64,000 nucleotides of DNA from NCBI GenBank assembly GCA_963739395.1, contig CAVUAE010000001.1, positions 1,364,001 through 1,428,000 on the forward strand, in the 5' to 3' direction. Positions within the stretch are counted from its first letter, which is position 1, and each line of letters opens with the position of its first letter. Below the pieces are notes generated by a model. That model was not told the origin of the DNA. It searched no databases and saw nothing but the letters and a program-made list of their open reading frames with translations. Position numbers and translations under genes: made by a program. Shown here one piece after another: positions 17,349-27,441 of this stretch. Source of the stretch: RBG-13-51-18 sp963739395. Lineage in GTDB: Bacteria > Chloroflexota > Dehalococcoidia > Dehalococcoidales > RBG-16-60-22.

Positions 17349-20162
17349 CTACTTTAGCACCCTCTTCAAATAATCACCCGTCGCGGAGGTTTTTATGCGG
17401 GTGACTTCTTCCGGCGTGCCGGTGGCGACGATATAGCCGCCTTTATCACCCGCACCGGGTCCTAAATCTATGATATAATCGGCGTTCTTGATAACGTCCA
17501 GATGATGTTCGATAACTACTACCGTATTACCGGCGTCTACGAGTTTTTGTAATACTCTTAAAAGCGCAGCAACATCGTCGAAAGATAAACCTGTTGTCGG
17601 CTCATCCAAAATATAAAGTGTGGCACCGGTGGAACGACGTGATAACTCCGTGGCAAGCTTTACGCGTTGCGCCTCACCGCCAGAGAGGGTAGGGGCAGGT
17701 TGCCCAAGGTGAATATAGCCGAGTCCTACATCGTTCAACGTTTTGAGTTTGTTTTTAAGACTGGGTATATTCTCGAAAAACTCTAAAGCCTGCGCCACCG
17801 TCATATCCAATATTTCGGCGATGTTCTTGCCCTTGAACTTAATCTCCAACGCCTCGGTGTTATAGCGCTTGCCCTTGCAAACCTCACAGGGGACGGTGAC
17901 GTCCGGCAGGAACTGCATCTCAATCTGGATATACCCCTCGCCGCCGCAAGCCTCGCAACGCCCGCCCTTAACGTTAAACGAAAAGCGACCGGGTCCGTAG
18001 CCGCGTAAGCGAGCCTCGGGAACGCTGGCGAAAAGGTCGCGCATCGGTCCGAAAGCGCCGGTATAAGTAGCAGGGTTGGAGCGGGGTGTGCGCCCGATAG
18101 GCGATTGGTCGATGTTGATGACTTTATCGATATTCTCCAGTCCGACTATGGCGTCGCAGTCGCCGGGTCGTTCCTTAGCGCGATAGAAAATCTGCGCCAG
18201 CTTGCGGTATAGAATCTCGTCCACCAGCGTGCTCTTGCCGCTGCCGGAAACGCCAGTGATGCAAACGAACTTGCCGAGCGGGATGGCAACGTCGATATTT
18301 TTTAGGTTATTGTGGCGGGCGCCCTTGATGACAAGCTCCTTGCTGTTGCCAGGGCGGCGAGCATCGGGGAGAGGTATATGCTTGGCGCCGCTTAAATACT
18401 GACCGGTGAGAGATTTCTCGTTCTTCATAATATCTTTTAAGGTGCCGGTAGCGACGATATAGCCGCCGCGTTCGCCGGCGCCGGGTCCCATGTCGATAAT
18501 GTAGTCGGCGGCGCGCATCATCGCCTCATCATGCTCGACGACCAGTATCGTGTTACCTAAATCCCGTAAGCGCTGCATTGTTTGTATCAATCTATAATCA
18601 TCGGCGGGGTGAAGGCCTACCGTCGGCTCGTCGCAAACATATAGCACGCCCATCAAGCCGCTGCCAATCTGGGTGGCGAGGCGGATACGCTGTGATTCAC
18701 CGCCGCTTAACGTCATTGAAGCACGGCTAACGGAAAGATACTCTAGTCCCACGTCCTTAAGGAAGCCAAGGCGGGTGCGGATTTCTTTGAGAATCTGCTG
18801 GGCAATTATCGTCTCGCGCTGGGTGAGGACTTTTTTAGCGATAAACTCAATCCACTCCAGCGATTGCGTTACGGGCATACCACAGACATCCATAATATGT
18901 TTTTCGCCGATTAGAACCGCTAAAGATTCTGGTTTGAGGCGCTTGCCTTTGCACTCGTCACAGGGCTTATAAACCATATAACGTTCGATGTTCTCACGTG
19001 AACCTTCGGACTGGGTATCGCGGTGGTGGCGTTCCATAATAGGAATTATGCCCTCGAAGCCTTCCGAACGATAAACTGTCCTGCCGAAACGGCGGAAAGC
19101 ATGTACCGGTCCGCCCTCCCCGTAAAGTAATAATTTCAAATGCTCTGGCTTAAGTTTTTTCACAGGAATATCCAGAGAAAATCCATAAGACCTCGCCATC
19201 GGCCTGATGCGATAAAGAAACCAGGTGTGTGTCGCCCAGGGGCGGATTGCCCCTTCGATTATTGAAAGCTCTTTATTTAAAACCAGGTCGGGGTCGATTT
19301 CATGCTTGAAGCCAAGCCCGGTGCAGGCAGGACAGGCGCCATAAGGAGTATTAAAGCTGAAGGAACGCGGGGCGATTTCTCCCAGGCTGATGCCGCAATG
19401 GACGCAGGCGAGGTGCTCGGAGAAGAGCATTTCTTCGCCGCCAACGATAGATACCAGCACCGTGCCATTGCCAAGTTTCAAAGCCGTTTCTACGGAATCG
19501 GAGAGACGTGTGCGGCTGCCGCTATCACCGATGACCAGGCGGTCAACGACAACGGCGATAGAGTGCTGTTTATATTTATCTAGCGGGATTCTTTCCGAAA
19601 GGTCATGCACTTCGCCGTCAACGCGGACGCGGGCATAACCCTGCTTGCGTAAATCATCAAAGATGCTTTGATACTCGCCCTTACGCTCGGTGACAATAGG
19701 CGCCAGTACCATGATACGGCTACCTTGCTTGAGTTTTTGGACGGCATCGACAATTTGCTGCACTGACTGGATAGTAATTTCCCTTCCGCACTGGGGACAA
19801 TGCGGATGTCCCACCCTGGCAAAAAGCAGACGGAGGTAGTCATAGATTTCCGTGACCGTGCCCACGGTTGAACGGGGGTTTTTACTGGGTCCCTTCTGAT
19901 CGATAGATATCGCCGGGCTTAACCCGCCGATAAAATCTACATCCGGCTTTTCCATACGTCCTAAGAACTGACGGGCGTAAGCGGAGAGGGATTCTACATA
20001 GCGGCGCTGTCCCTCGGCGTAGATGGTATCAAAAGCGAGGGTACTTTTACCGCTGCCGGAAACGCCGGTAATAACGACCAGCTTATCCCGTGGGATTTCG
20101 ACGTCGATGTTCTTTAGATTATGCTCACGTGCACCCTTAATAATGATGGAATCAGAAGGCAT
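17349..20162 (-). CDS. uvrA: excinuclease ABC subunit A
   Basis: UvrA is the damage-sensing ATPase of nucleotide excision repair and loads UvrB. The protein has two ABC modules. Each has Walker A GVSGSGKST (near residues 31 and 640), a signature segment (LSGGESQRIRLA and LSGGEAQRVKLA) and a Walker B ending in DEPT. Zinc-binding pairs are visible as CVHC/CPAC in the first module and CEAC/CEVC in the second. The start at 20162 (937 residues) has GGAGG 8 bases upstream; the longer reading from 20192 would begin inside the promoter. uvrB lies 34 kb away and uvrC is not in the window. Confidence 0.98.
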   Translation of the reverse strand: MPSDSIIIKGAREHNLKNIDVEIPRDKLVVITGVSGSGKSTLAFDTIYAEGQRRYVESLSAYARQFLGRMEKPDVDFIGGLSPAISIDQKGPSKNPRSTVGTVTEIYDYLRLLFARVGHPHCPQCGREITIQSVQQIVDAVQKLKQGSRIMVLAPIVTERKGEYQSIFDDLRKQGYARVRVDGEVHDLSERIPLDKYKQHSIAVVVDRLVIGDSGSRTRLSDSVETALKLGNGTVLVSIVGGEEMLFSEHLACVHCGISLGEIAPRSFSFNTPYGACPACTGLGFKHEIDPDLVLNKELSIIEGAIRPWATHTWFLYRIRPMARSYGFSLDIPVKKLKPEHLKLLLYGEGGPVHAFRRFGRTVYRSEGFEGIIPIMERHHRDTQSEGSRENIERYMVYKPCDECKGKRLKPESLAVLIGEKHIMDVCGMPVTQSLEWIEFIAKKVLTQRETIIAQQILKEIRTRLGFLKDVGLEYLSVSRASMTLSGGESQRIRLATQIGSGLMGVLYVCDEPTVGLHPADDYRLIQTMQRLRDLGNTILVVEHDEAMMRAADYIIDMGPGAGERGGYIVATGTLKDIMKNEKSLTGQYLSGAKHIPLPDARRPGNSKELVIKGARHNNLKNIDVAIPLGKFVCITGVSGSGKSTLVDEILYRKLAQIFYRAKERPGDCDAIVGLENIDKVINIDQSPIGRTPRSNPATYTGAFGPMRDLFASVPEARLRGYGPGRFSFNVKGGRCEACGGEGYIQIEMQFLPDVTVPCEVCKGKRYNTEALEIKFKGKNIAEILDMTVAQALEFFENIPSLKNKLKTLNDVGLGYIHLGQPAPTLSGGEAQRVKLATELSRRSTGATLYILDEPTTGLSFDDVAALLRVLQKLVDAGNTVVVIEHHLDVIKNADYIIDLGPGAGDKGGYIVATGTPEEVTRIKTSATGDYLKRVLK

Positions 20163-20182
20163 TTTGGAAACCTCCAGAGAGT

Positions 20183-20211
20183 ATTTTACCACTTTTCTAA
20201 AAAGAACACAA
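20183..20211 (-). promoter_or_regulatory. uvrA promoter
   Basis: On the minus strand TTGTGT (20206-20211), 17 bp and TAAAAT (20183-20188). The predicted transcript starts near 20176, which supports the uvrA start at 20162. I see no LexA-type palindrome. Confidence 0.5.
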
Positions 20212-20269
20212 GTTCTAAATTATAATATTTTTTACTATTGTTTTTCAAGTGAAGAACCAATCCACTCTC

Positions 20270-20298
20270 TTGACCGTAGTCATGTTTATTGCTACACT
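20270..20298 (+). promoter_or_regulatory. promoter of the nnrD-coaX-coaBC operon
   Basis: TTGACC (20270-20275), 17 bp and TACACT (20293-20298) lie 17 bp before the nnrD start. Confidence 0.55.
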
Positions 20299-20315
20299 CA
20301 ATGCATCGGAGAAAC

Positions 20316-21866
20316 ATGAAAATCGTTACTGCCGAACAAATGAGGAAAATCGACCAGGAGTGCAGCCGATTGGGTAAACCGGTTAGCGTACTCATGGAAA
20401 ACGCGGGCAAAGCCGTAGCGGAAGCGACGCAGGATTATCTGGGTACGCTGAAGAATCAGCATATCCTTTGTCTTATTGGCGGGGGGAATAACGGCGGGGA
20501 TGGTCTGGTGGCGGCGCGGTATCTTACTGGGTGGGGGGCTAAGGTGAGTGTCTACCTTTGTGCCTCAAGACCTGCTGATGATATTAACCTTAAAAAGTTA
20601 AAAGCTAAAAAAATCGCTTGTATCGAGGCTAAAACCGACAAAAACCTGAAAAAACTGGATACTTTGTTAGCATCAGCCACCTGCGTGATTGATGCGTTAC
20701 TAGGAACCGGCAAGATGCGTCCGCTAGAGGGCGTTTTCAAACAGGCGTTGGGAAAAGTTAACGTCGCGAAAAAAGAACGTAAAGTTAAAATAATCGCCGT
20801 TGATTTACCGTCCGGAATGGATGCGGATACCGGTGCCGTCGACCCTGCCTGCCCTTATGCCGACCTAACGGTGACACTGGCTTTCCCTAAGATGGGACTT
20901 TATAAATTCCCCGGAGCGGAACGGGCGGGCAAAGTGAAAATAGCAGATATCGGTATTCCGCAAAAACTAGCCGATGACATTAACATCGACTTGATAACCC
21001 CAGACTGGGCGGCGAAAACCCTGCCCAAGCGCCCGCTCAACTCCAATAAAGGCACCTTCGGGCGAGTCTTGATCAACGCTGGGTCGATAAACTATATCGG
21101 CGCGGCGTATTTGGCTTGCAGCGGGGCGATGCGGGTGGGGACGGGACTGGTTACATTAGCTACGGCTACCAGTCTGGCGCCCATTGTGGCGTCCAAATTC
21201 GCCGAGGCGACCTATCTGCCTCTACCCGAATCCAAACCAGGCACTCTCTCGGTTGAAGGCGCGGATATTATCCATAAAGGGTGCGGACAATATAATGTCC
21301 TGCTCATCGGCTGTGGACTCGGTCAAAATCCGGCAACGATTGAGTTCTTAAGTTCCTTATTACTAAAGAAAGACCTGCCGCCACTAATCATCGATGCTGA
21401 TGGACTGAATATAGTTGGTAGACTGCCGGAATGGTGGAGGAAGATACCAGATAATACAATACTTACTCCCCACCCCGGCGAAATGGCAAGGCTTAGCGGG
21501 CTAACCATCGATAAAGTGCAGGCAGACCGCGTAGGCGTTGCCTGTAAATTCGCTAAGAAGTGGCAAAAAACTGTTGTTTTAAAAGGAGCTTTCACGGTGA
21601 TTGCTTCTGCTAATGGCAAATGCCGAGTAAGTCCCTTCGCTAATCCGGGGCTGGCATCGGCGGGGACGGGCGATGTGCTGGCAGGAACCATCGCGGGACT
21701 TAAAGCGCAAGGACTAAATTCTTTCGACGCCGCGGCGTTGGGGGTCTACCTGCACGGCGCCTCTGGTGATAAAATTAGAGATGAGATAGGTGACACCGGC
21801 ATGATTGCCTCCGACCTGTTGAAGGCGCTGCCGCTCGTAATAAAGCAACTGAAAAACGGTGGTTGA
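20316..21866 (+). CDS. nnrD: bifunctional NAD(P)H-hydrate epimerase / ADP-dependent dehydratase
   Basis: This enzyme repairs hydrated NADH and NADPH: the N-terminal YjeF-type epimerase interconverts R and S forms, and the C-terminal ribokinase-fold dehydratase restores the cofactor. The first domain (residues ~1-215) has GGGNNGGDGLVAARYL and DLPSGMDADTG. The second (~230-516) has LTPHPGEMARL and the nucleotide loop AGTGDVLAG. The 516 residues fit the fused form. The ATG at 20316 is chosen over an upstream TTG because GGAGA precedes it. coaX overlaps or abuts the 3' end and coaBC follows, making a cofactor-maintenance operon. The symbol follows the dehydratase name; the epimerase half is NnrE. 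Confidence 0.95.
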   Translation: MKIVTAEQMRKIDQECSRLGKPVSVLMENAGKAVAEATQDYLGTLKNQHILCLIGGGNNGGDGLVAARYLTGWGAKVSVYLCASRPADDINLKKLKAKKIACIEAKTDKNLKKLDTLLASATCVIDALLGTGKMRPLEGVFKQALGKVNVAKKERKVKIIAVDLPSGMDADTGAVDPACPYADLTVTLAFPKMGLYKFPGAERAGKVKIADIGIPQKLADDINIDLITPDWAAKTLPKRPLNSNKGTFGRVLINAGSINYIGAAYLACSGAMRVGTGLVTLATATSLAPIVASKFAEATYLPLPESKPGTLSVEGADIIHKGCGQYNVLLIGCGLGQNPATIEFLSSLLLKKDLPPLIIDADGLNIVGRLPEWWRKIPDNTILTPHPGEMARLSGLTIDKVQADRVGVACKFAKKWQKTVVLKGAFTVIASANGKCRVSPFANPGLASAGTGDVLAGTIAGLKAQGLNSFDAAALGVYLHGASGDKIRDEIGDTGMIASDLLKALPLVIKQLKNGG

Positions 21867-21879
21867 CGAGGAGGGAAAT

Positions 21880-22647
21880 ATGTTACTCGTTTTTGATATC
21901 GCCAATACCAATATAAAAATAGGCATGTTCGATAAAGATAAGCTGCGGGCAACCTGGCGCATCTCTACGGGCGTCCAAAGAATGGCGGACGAATATGCCG
22001 TCATGTTGTTCAACCTGCTGAAGCATGAAGGTATCGATGCCAAAGATATCAAAGAAGGCGCCATGAGCTGCGTCGTCCCACCGCTGACGACGACGTTTAA
22101 TGAGTTATTTGAAAGATATTTTAAAATTAAGCCATTAGTGGTAGGTCCAGGCGTTAAAACAGGGGTGCGTATACGTTATCCGAACCCCCGGGAAGTAGGA
22201 GCCGACCTGATTGCCAACGCCGCGGCAGCGATGCATCTTTATAAACCGCCGATAATCGTGGTGGCATTAGGGACGGCAACAGCTTTTGCTATTGTCGACA
22301 AAGGCGGGGACTATATGGGCGGGGTTATTGCGCCTGGACTGGGCATATCTGCCGAAGCGCTTTATACGCGTACAGCTGCCTTGCCGAGAGTGGAGTTGAC
22401 GCGACCGAAAAAAACCATTGGTGACAACACGCAGTCTTCCATGCAGTCGGGGCTTATCTTCGGCTGGGCGGGACTTGTCGAGGGCATCGTGCACCGTATA
22501 CAAAAGGAACTGGGTGAAAAAACAACGGTAGTGGCAACCGGCGGCTATGCCGATATCATCGCGAAAGAAACTGAAGCCATCGATAAGGTGAATCCTGACC
22601 TTACACTTATCGGGATTAAAGTTATCCATGATATGAATAGGGCGTAG
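21880..22647 (+). CDS. coaX: type III pantothenate kinase
   Basis: CoaX phosphorylates pantothenate, the first step of coenzyme A synthesis. It has the acetate/sugar-kinase fold with the phosphate-1 loop LLVFDIANTNIKIG, the dimer/pantothenate segment GADLIANAAAA, and the phosphate-2 loop ALGTATAF, followed by GGVIAPGL. At 255 residues it has the normal length. The ATG at 21880 has GAGGAGGG just upstream and gives the expected N-terminus; an earlier GTG (21859) would overlap nnrD. coaBC begins 10 bp after the stop, so two CoA steps are coupled. Confidence 0.95.
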   Translation: MLLVFDIANTNIKIGMFDKDKLRATWRISTGVQRMADEYAVMLFNLLKHEGIDAKDIKEGAMSCVVPPLTTTFNELFERYFKIKPLVVGPGVKTGVRIRYPNPREVGADLIANAAAAMHLYKPPIIVVALGTATAFAIVDKGGDYMGGVIAPGLGISAEALYTRTAALPRVELTRPKKTIGDNTQSSMQSGLIFGWAGLVEGIVHRIQKELGEKTTVVATGGYADIIAKETEAIDKVNPDLTLIGIKVIHDMNRA

Positions 22648-22657
22648 TGGAGATAAT

Positions 22658-23851
22658 ATGTTAAAAGGTAAAACAATAGTATTGGGGATTACCGGGGGTA
22701 TTGCCGCTTATAAAGCCGCCGACCTTGCCAGTAAACTCACGCAAGCGGGGGCTAAGGTTGAAGTAGTCATGACCGATGCGGCGACGAAGTTCATCACCCC
22801 CTTAACATTACGCAATATTACCCACCGACCAGTAGTAACCAATATGTTCGAATTATCTTCCGAATGGAGTGTGGAACACGTCGCTTTAGCGGAAGCCGCT
22901 GATGTGGTGGTCGTCGCTCCAGCGACAGCCAATACGATTGCCAGGCTGGCGGCGGGTATTGCTGATGACATGTTGAGCACGGTGGTATTGGCGACCAAAG
23001 CGCCGGTGATTATCGCGCCAGCCATGAACGATTTAATGTACAGCAATAAAGTCACGCAGGAAAACATCGCCAAACTTAAGGCGCGAGGTTTCAGTTTTAT
23101 CGAACCGGAGTACGGTCGGCTGGCATCGGGGAAAATGGGTAAAGGACGATTGCCGGAAACAAGCACGATTATTGAAGCCATCGAGCGGGTACTGGGACAA
23201 AAGAGAGATTTGGAAGGCAAGCGAATCGTGGTGACGGCGGGTGGCACGCGCGAGCCAATCGACCCAGTCAGGCATATCGGCAATCGCTCGTCGGGCAAAA
23301 TGGGTTACGCTTTAGCCGAGGCGGCGCGGGATAGAGGGGCTAAAGTGACTCTGATAGCAGCGAATGTTTCGCTGGCAGAGCCGGCTGATGTTGAGGTGAT
23401 TAAAGCGCCGACGGCTCAAGAGATGAAAAACGCGGTAGCGAGTGCGGTGAAAAAAGCGGACGCTCTACTCATGGCGGCAGCAGTAGCGGACTACCAGCCG
23501 GAAGTAATCGCTAAAGACAAGATAAAAAAAGAAACGAAGCAAAACTTGACGCTTAAACTGGTTAAGACGCCGGATATTTTACGCGAAGTAAAAGGGAATT
23601 TTCTCCGTGTGGGGTTTGCCGCCGAGAGCGAAAACCTAATCGCTAACGCTAAGAAGAAACTGACCGAGAAAAAACTGGACTTGATAGTCGCTAATGATAT
23701 CACTAAAGCTGACAGCGGCTTTGATGTGGACACCAACCGCGTCGTAATTATAGATAAAAAGGGCAAGATGGAAGAACTGCCTTTAATGAGCAAGCGCGAA
23801 GTGGCGGATAAAATACTGGATAGAGTGAAGGTGTTGGTGGGGAGAAAATGA
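22658..23851 (+). CDS. coaBC: phosphopantothenoylcysteine decarboxylase / phosphopantothenate-cysteine ligase
   Basis: This bifunctional enzyme adds cysteine to 4'-phosphopantothenate and decarboxylates the product. The N-terminal flavoprotein half (residues ~1-190) starts with GITGGIAAYKAADLA and has the histidine in SVEHVALAEAAD and the PxSANT-like APATANT. The C-terminal ligase half has VTAGGTREPIDPVR, NRSSGKMGYALAE and a lysine-rich nucleotide-binding part. Length 397 is typical. GGAGA precedes the ATG. The next small gene overlaps its stop by 4 bp. Confidence 0.97.
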   Translation: MLKGKTIVLGITGGIAAYKAADLASKLTQAGAKVEVVMTDAATKFITPLTLRNITHRPVVTNMFELSSEWSVEHVALAEAADVVVVAPATANTIARLAAGIADDMLSTVVLATKAPVIIAPAMNDLMYSNKVTQENIAKLKARGFSFIEPEYGRLASGKMGKGRLPETSTIIEAIERVLGQKRDLEGKRIVVTAGGTREPIDPVRHIGNRSSGKMGYALAEAARDRGAKVTLIAANVSLAEPADVEVIKAPTAQEMKNAVASAVKKADALLMAAAVADYQPEVIAKDKIKKETKQNLTLKLVKTPDILREVKGNFLRVGFAAESENLIANAKKKLTEKKLDLIVANDITKADSGFDVDTNRVVIIDKKGKMEELPLMSKREVADKILDRVKVLVGRK

Positions 23852-24138
23852 AAAGCATAATAATAACGCTACAACCTGCATATATGAAATATTTTTATAT
23901 ACGTATTCCGGTTAAATTTATGAATTGGTTTCCAAATGAAGGAATGAAAGTTCAGATAAAAACTGATGACTTAGGAGTACTAGATACTAGTTTTTATACT
24001 AGAGAAGAATCTGGACCCGGGATTCATAGAGAAGGGGTACGTCAGTGGTTAAAAGTACATCCCGAACTTAAGAAAGGTAGCCAAATCAGGATAACCGTAA
24101 TCAACCCAAAATATTACAACCTAGAAATAGTAAAGTAA
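23848..24138 (+). CDS. small orphan protein, 96 residues
   Basis: I do not recognise this protein. It overlaps the coaBC stop by 4 bp (ATGA) and is followed at once by the GNAT gene, so it is translated in the operon. The sequence is soluble and basic, with beta-strand-like ends (KSIIITLQ and SQIRITVIN). Its base composition is A+T-richer than coaBC, which may mean later acquisition. Confidence 0.65.
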   Translation: MKSIIITLQPAYMKYFYIRIPVKFMNWFPNEGMKVQIKTDDLGVLDTSFYTREESGPGIHREGVRQWLKVHPELKKGSQIRITVINPKYYNLEIVK

Positions 24139-24139
24139 C

Positions 24140-24559
24140 ATGATGAAAATTCTCCCATATCAACCTGAATATGAAAGTGCTGTTATTGAGTTGTGGAAGA
24201 AGTGCAACCTTACACGGCCGCAAAATGACCCCAAGAAAGATATCCAAAGAAAGCTAAAGGTCAACCCGGAGCTGTTTTTAGTGGGGGTTGAGAAGAATAA
24301 AGTAATCGCCACGGTAATGGGCGGTTATGATGGGCATCGGGGGTGGGTTTATTATTTAGGCGTTGACCCGGATTATCAAAAGAAGGGACTGGGTCGACAG
24401 ATGATGGAAACAATCGAGAAAAAACTTAAAGCGGCAGGATGCCCCAAAATTAACTTGCAGGTAAGAACGGATAATCTGGGGGCAGTTAAGTTTTATGAGA
24501 GAATCGGTTATAAGATGGATGAAACTGTACAGTTGGGCAAGCGGTTGATACCGGATTAG
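24140..24559 (+). CDS. GNAT-family acetyltransferase (YpeA-like)
   Basis: This is a 139-residue N-acetyltransferase of the GNAT fold. The acetyl-CoA binding motif is visible as VDPDYQKKGLGRQMM (near residues 75-89), after a strand GWVYYLGV, and the C-terminal motif is FYERIGYKMDE. Length and the N-terminal LWKKCNLTRPQNDP resemble the YpeA group. The acceptor is unknown. It starts one base after the preceding stop and ends the nnrD operon; a palindromic repeat follows. Confidence 0.88.
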   Translation: MMKILPYQPEYESAVIELWKKCNLTRPQNDPKKDIQRKLKVNPELFLVGVEKNKVIATVMGGYDGHRGWVYYLGVDPDYQKKGLGRQMMETIEKKLKAAGCPKINLQVRTDNLGAVKFYERIGYKMDETVQLGKRLIPD

Positions 24560-24573
24560 AAACTAACCTTAAT

Positions 24574-24715
24574 GTCATACCTGCGAAGGCAGGTATCCAG
24601 AAAGTCTAATGAATTCGTAAATGGAGGGATTTATATCCTGAAATAATAGGGGAGAAGCAAGGGGCTGGATTCCCGCCGATGTTTACTCCGTACTACGATA
24701 CGGAGCGGGAATGAC
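24574..24715. repeat. palindromic intergenic repeat, family A copy 1
   Basis: The element runs from GTCATACC to GGAATGAC. Its left hairpin is ATACCTGC/GCAGGTAT (24577-24596, loop GAAG). On the right an outer stem ATTCCCGC/GCGGGAAT encloses an inner hairpin CTCCGTA/TACGGAG with loop CTACGA (24686-24705). Copy 2 at 27928 has the same plan with compensating changes. Confidence 0.8.
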
Positions 24716-24737
24716 AAAAAGAGAGAAAGAGATAATT

Positions 24738-27425
24738 ATGACTGATACGCCGGAAAAACAAGATGAAATGCCCAAGGCTTACGAGCCGGGTAAGGTGGAG
24801 GAGAAGTGGTATAAGTTCTGGATGGATAAGGGCTATTTCACGCCGAAGATAGATAAAAAGAAAAAGCCCTTCGTCATCATTATGCCGCCGCCCAATATCA
24901 CCGGCGAGCTGCACCTAGGTCACGCTCTGGAAGCCGCCCAACAGGATAGTTTGATACGCTGGCATCGCATGCTGGGCGAGCCTTCGTTATGGCTGCCGGG
25001 CGTCGACCATGCTGCTATTGCCGCCCAGGTGGTGGTGGAGAGGGAGCTGGCAAAAGAAGGAACAGACCGTCATAAGCTGGGGCGTGAAAAATTTCTGGAA
25101 CGGATGTATAAATGGGTGGAGGACTGCCGCCAGACTATCATGCAGCAACATACCAAACTGGGTGTCTCCTGCGATTGGACGCGACTACGCTTTACCATGG
25201 ATGAAGTTTCCACTCGGGCAGTACGCATTACCTTCAAACGCCTGTATGATAAGGGGCTGATTTACCGCGGGGAACGCATCATCAACTGGTGTCCGCGCTG
25301 CGGTACCGCGCTTTCCGACCTCGAGGTTGAACATAAAGAAGTTAAGGGGCATCTATGGTACGTACGCTACCCGATTGTAGGAGAAAATCCCTCGATTTCA
25401 CTCGGGATAAAGGACAAGTATATTACCGTCGCTACCACGCGACCCGAAACGATACTCGGCGATACGGCCGTGGCGATTAATCCTAAAGATAAACGCTATA
25501 AAGGGATGGTAGGTAAGAAAGTGTTGCTGCCCGCCGTCAACCGTGAGATTCCGATTGTTGCTGATGAAACGGTAAGTATGGAGTTCGGCACGGGCGCGGT
25601 CAAAATCACTCCGGCGCACGACCCGGTGGACTTTGAAATAGCGCAAAGGCAAAACCTGCCCCAGGTTAATATCCTCAATAACGACGTGACCATGAACGAA
25701 AACGCCGGTCCGTATAAGGGCATGGATAGGTTCGCCGCCCGCAAAGCCATCCTCGCCGACCTGGAAAAATCCGGGCAGCTGGTGAAAACCGAGGACTATA
25801 CTCATGCTGTGGGACACTGCGAGCGCTGCCACACTATCGTGGAACCTATTGCGAGTGAACAATGGTTCGTAAAAATCGCACCTTTAGCCAAGCCCGCCAT
25901 CAAAGTAGTCAAAGACGGAGACATCACCATCCTGCCGGAGCGCTTTACTAAAGTCTACCTCAACTGGATGGAAAATATCCGTGACTGGTGCATCAGCCGA
26001 CAGCTCTGGTGGGGACACCGCATACCGATTTGGTACTGTAAGGACTGCAAAGGGCTGACGGTAGCCATAGATACTCCAGAAGTTTGCACCAAGTGCGGTT
26101 CCAAGAAAATTGAGCAGGACCCCGATACCTTGGATACCTGGTTCAGCTCCGGTCTCTGGCCCCATTCCACGCTGGGCTGGCCTGACGACACAGAAGACCT
26201 GCGCTATTTTTATCCTACCTCGGTCATGAATCCCGGTTATGAAATCCTGTTTTTCTGGGTAGCGCGTATGATTATGCTAGGTATCGAGAACACCGGAAAA
26301 ATACCTTTCCATACCGTCTACCTTCATGGGCTGATACGCGATGAAAAAGGCGTGAAAATGAGCAAGACCAAGGGCAACGTGGTCGACCCGCTGGACGTGA
26401 TGAAGCAATATGGCACGGATGCCTTGCGGTTTGCCTTAACGACCGGCACCTCTCCCGGCAACGACTCGCGGTTGTCTTTGGAAAAAGTCGAAGCCAGCCG
26501 CAACTTCGCTAACAAACTCTGGAATGCCGCCCGCTTCGTCATCAGAAGTCTCGAAGCCGGCGTTGCCAGCGATTATACGATTAAGCAGGATAAGCTAATA
26601 ACCGAAGACAGATGGATTTTATCAAGGCTGAACCGGACAATCGGCGAGGTTACTAGACTCTTAAATGAATATCAATTCGGCGAGGCACAACGGCAGACAC
26701 ATGACTTCCTCTGGGGCGAATACTGCGATTGGTATATCGAGTTAGCCAAGGTAAGACTGCAGGCTAACGATAATTCGCCTTTGCCGGTATTGTTACACGT
26801 TTTGGAAGTATCCTTAAGACTCCTCCATCCCTTTATGCCGTTTATTACCGAGGAACTTTGGCAGCACCTGAAGAAATATTTAAAAGATACTGCCGTCGAA
26901 TCTATCATGATTACCCCGTATCCGGAAGTTAATGAGAAGCTTTTCGACCCGGCGGCGGAAAAAGAGATAGAAAGCGTCAGCGAAATCATACGCGCTATCC
27001 GTAACGCCCGCGCTCAATATAAAGTGGAAAGCACTCGCTGGATCGAGTCTAAGATATACATCGTCCCGACACAGCATGCGATGATTTCTCATTACACTGA
27101 TGCGGTTAAAACGCTGGCGCGCGCCAATCCAGTAACTTTCATTAAAGGTGAGACAAAAGATACATCAAGCGATAATACGCTGGTGATATCTTTAACACAG
27201 GCTACCGTGATTATTCCTATGGCTAGCATGGTCGACCTAGAAGCGGAAAAGAAGAGGATTGAAAAAGACCTGGAACAAACACAAGCCGAAGTCAGTCGTT
27301 TGGAAGCCAGACTGAAAGACCAATCGTTCCTGACTAAGGCGCCGGCGGCGGTAGTTGAAAAAGAAAAACAGAGACTTTATACTTTGCATGAAAAACTGGA
27401 AAAACTAAAGCAACAAAAGTCTTAA
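24738..27425 (+). CDS. valS: valyl-tRNA synthetase
   Basis: ValS charges tRNA-Val in the cytoplasm. It is a class I enzyme: the HIGH motif is in PPNITGELHLGHALEA, the editing (CP1) domain has TTRPETILGDTAVA, KMSKS is present as KMSKTKGNVVDP, the anticodon-binding domain follows, and a C-terminal coiled coil (last ~65 residues, starting LEAEKKRIEKDLEQ) is typical of ValS. The start at 24738 gives 895 residues; the in-frame ATG at 24711 lies inside repeat A1 and is unlikely. No strong promoter is seen after the repeat. Confidence 0.98.
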   Translation: MTDTPEKQDEMPKAYEPGKVEEKWYKFWMDKGYFTPKIDKKKKPFVIIMPPPNITGELHLGHALEAAQQDSLIRWHRMLGEPSLWLPGVDHAAIAAQVVVERELAKEGTDRHKLGREKFLERMYKWVEDCRQTIMQQHTKLGVSCDWTRLRFTMDEVSTRAVRITFKRLYDKGLIYRGERIINWCPRCGTALSDLEVEHKEVKGHLWYVRYPIVGENPSISLGIKDKYITVATTRPETILGDTAVAINPKDKRYKGMVGKKVLLPAVNREIPIVADETVSMEFGTGAVKITPAHDPVDFEIAQRQNLPQVNILNNDVTMNENAGPYKGMDRFAARKAILADLEKSGQLVKTEDYTHAVGHCERCHTIVEPIASEQWFVKIAPLAKPAIKVVKDGDITILPERFTKVYLNWMENIRDWCISRQLWWGHRIPIWYCKDCKGLTVAIDTPEVCTKCGSKKIEQDPDTLDTWFSSGLWPHSTLGWPDDTEDLRYFYPTSVMNPGYEILFFWVARMIMLGIENTGKIPFHTVYLHGLIRDEKGVKMSKTKGNVVDPLDVMKQYGTDALRFALTTGTSPGNDSRLSLEKVEASRNFANKLWNAARFVIRSLEAGVASDYTIKQDKLITEDRWILSRLNRTIGEVTRLLNEYQFGEAQRQTHDFLWGEYCDWYIELAKVRLQANDNSPLPVLLHVLEVSLRLLHPFMPFITEELWQHLKKYLKDTAVESIMITPYPEVNEKLFDPAAEKEIESVSEIIRAIRNARAQYKVESTRWIESKIYIVPTQHAMISHYTDAVKTLARANPVTFIKGETKDTSSDNTLVISLTQATVIIPMASMVDLEAEKKRIEKDLEQTQAEVSRLEARLKDQSFLTKAPAAVVEKEKQRLYTLHEKLEKLKQQKS

Positions 27426-27441
27426 TCGTAGGAGGTGAGCT

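Noticed and set aside
24711..24737. Upstream ATG of valS
   Set aside because: It lies in the end of repeat A1 (GGAATGAC) and adds nine residues unlike ValS.
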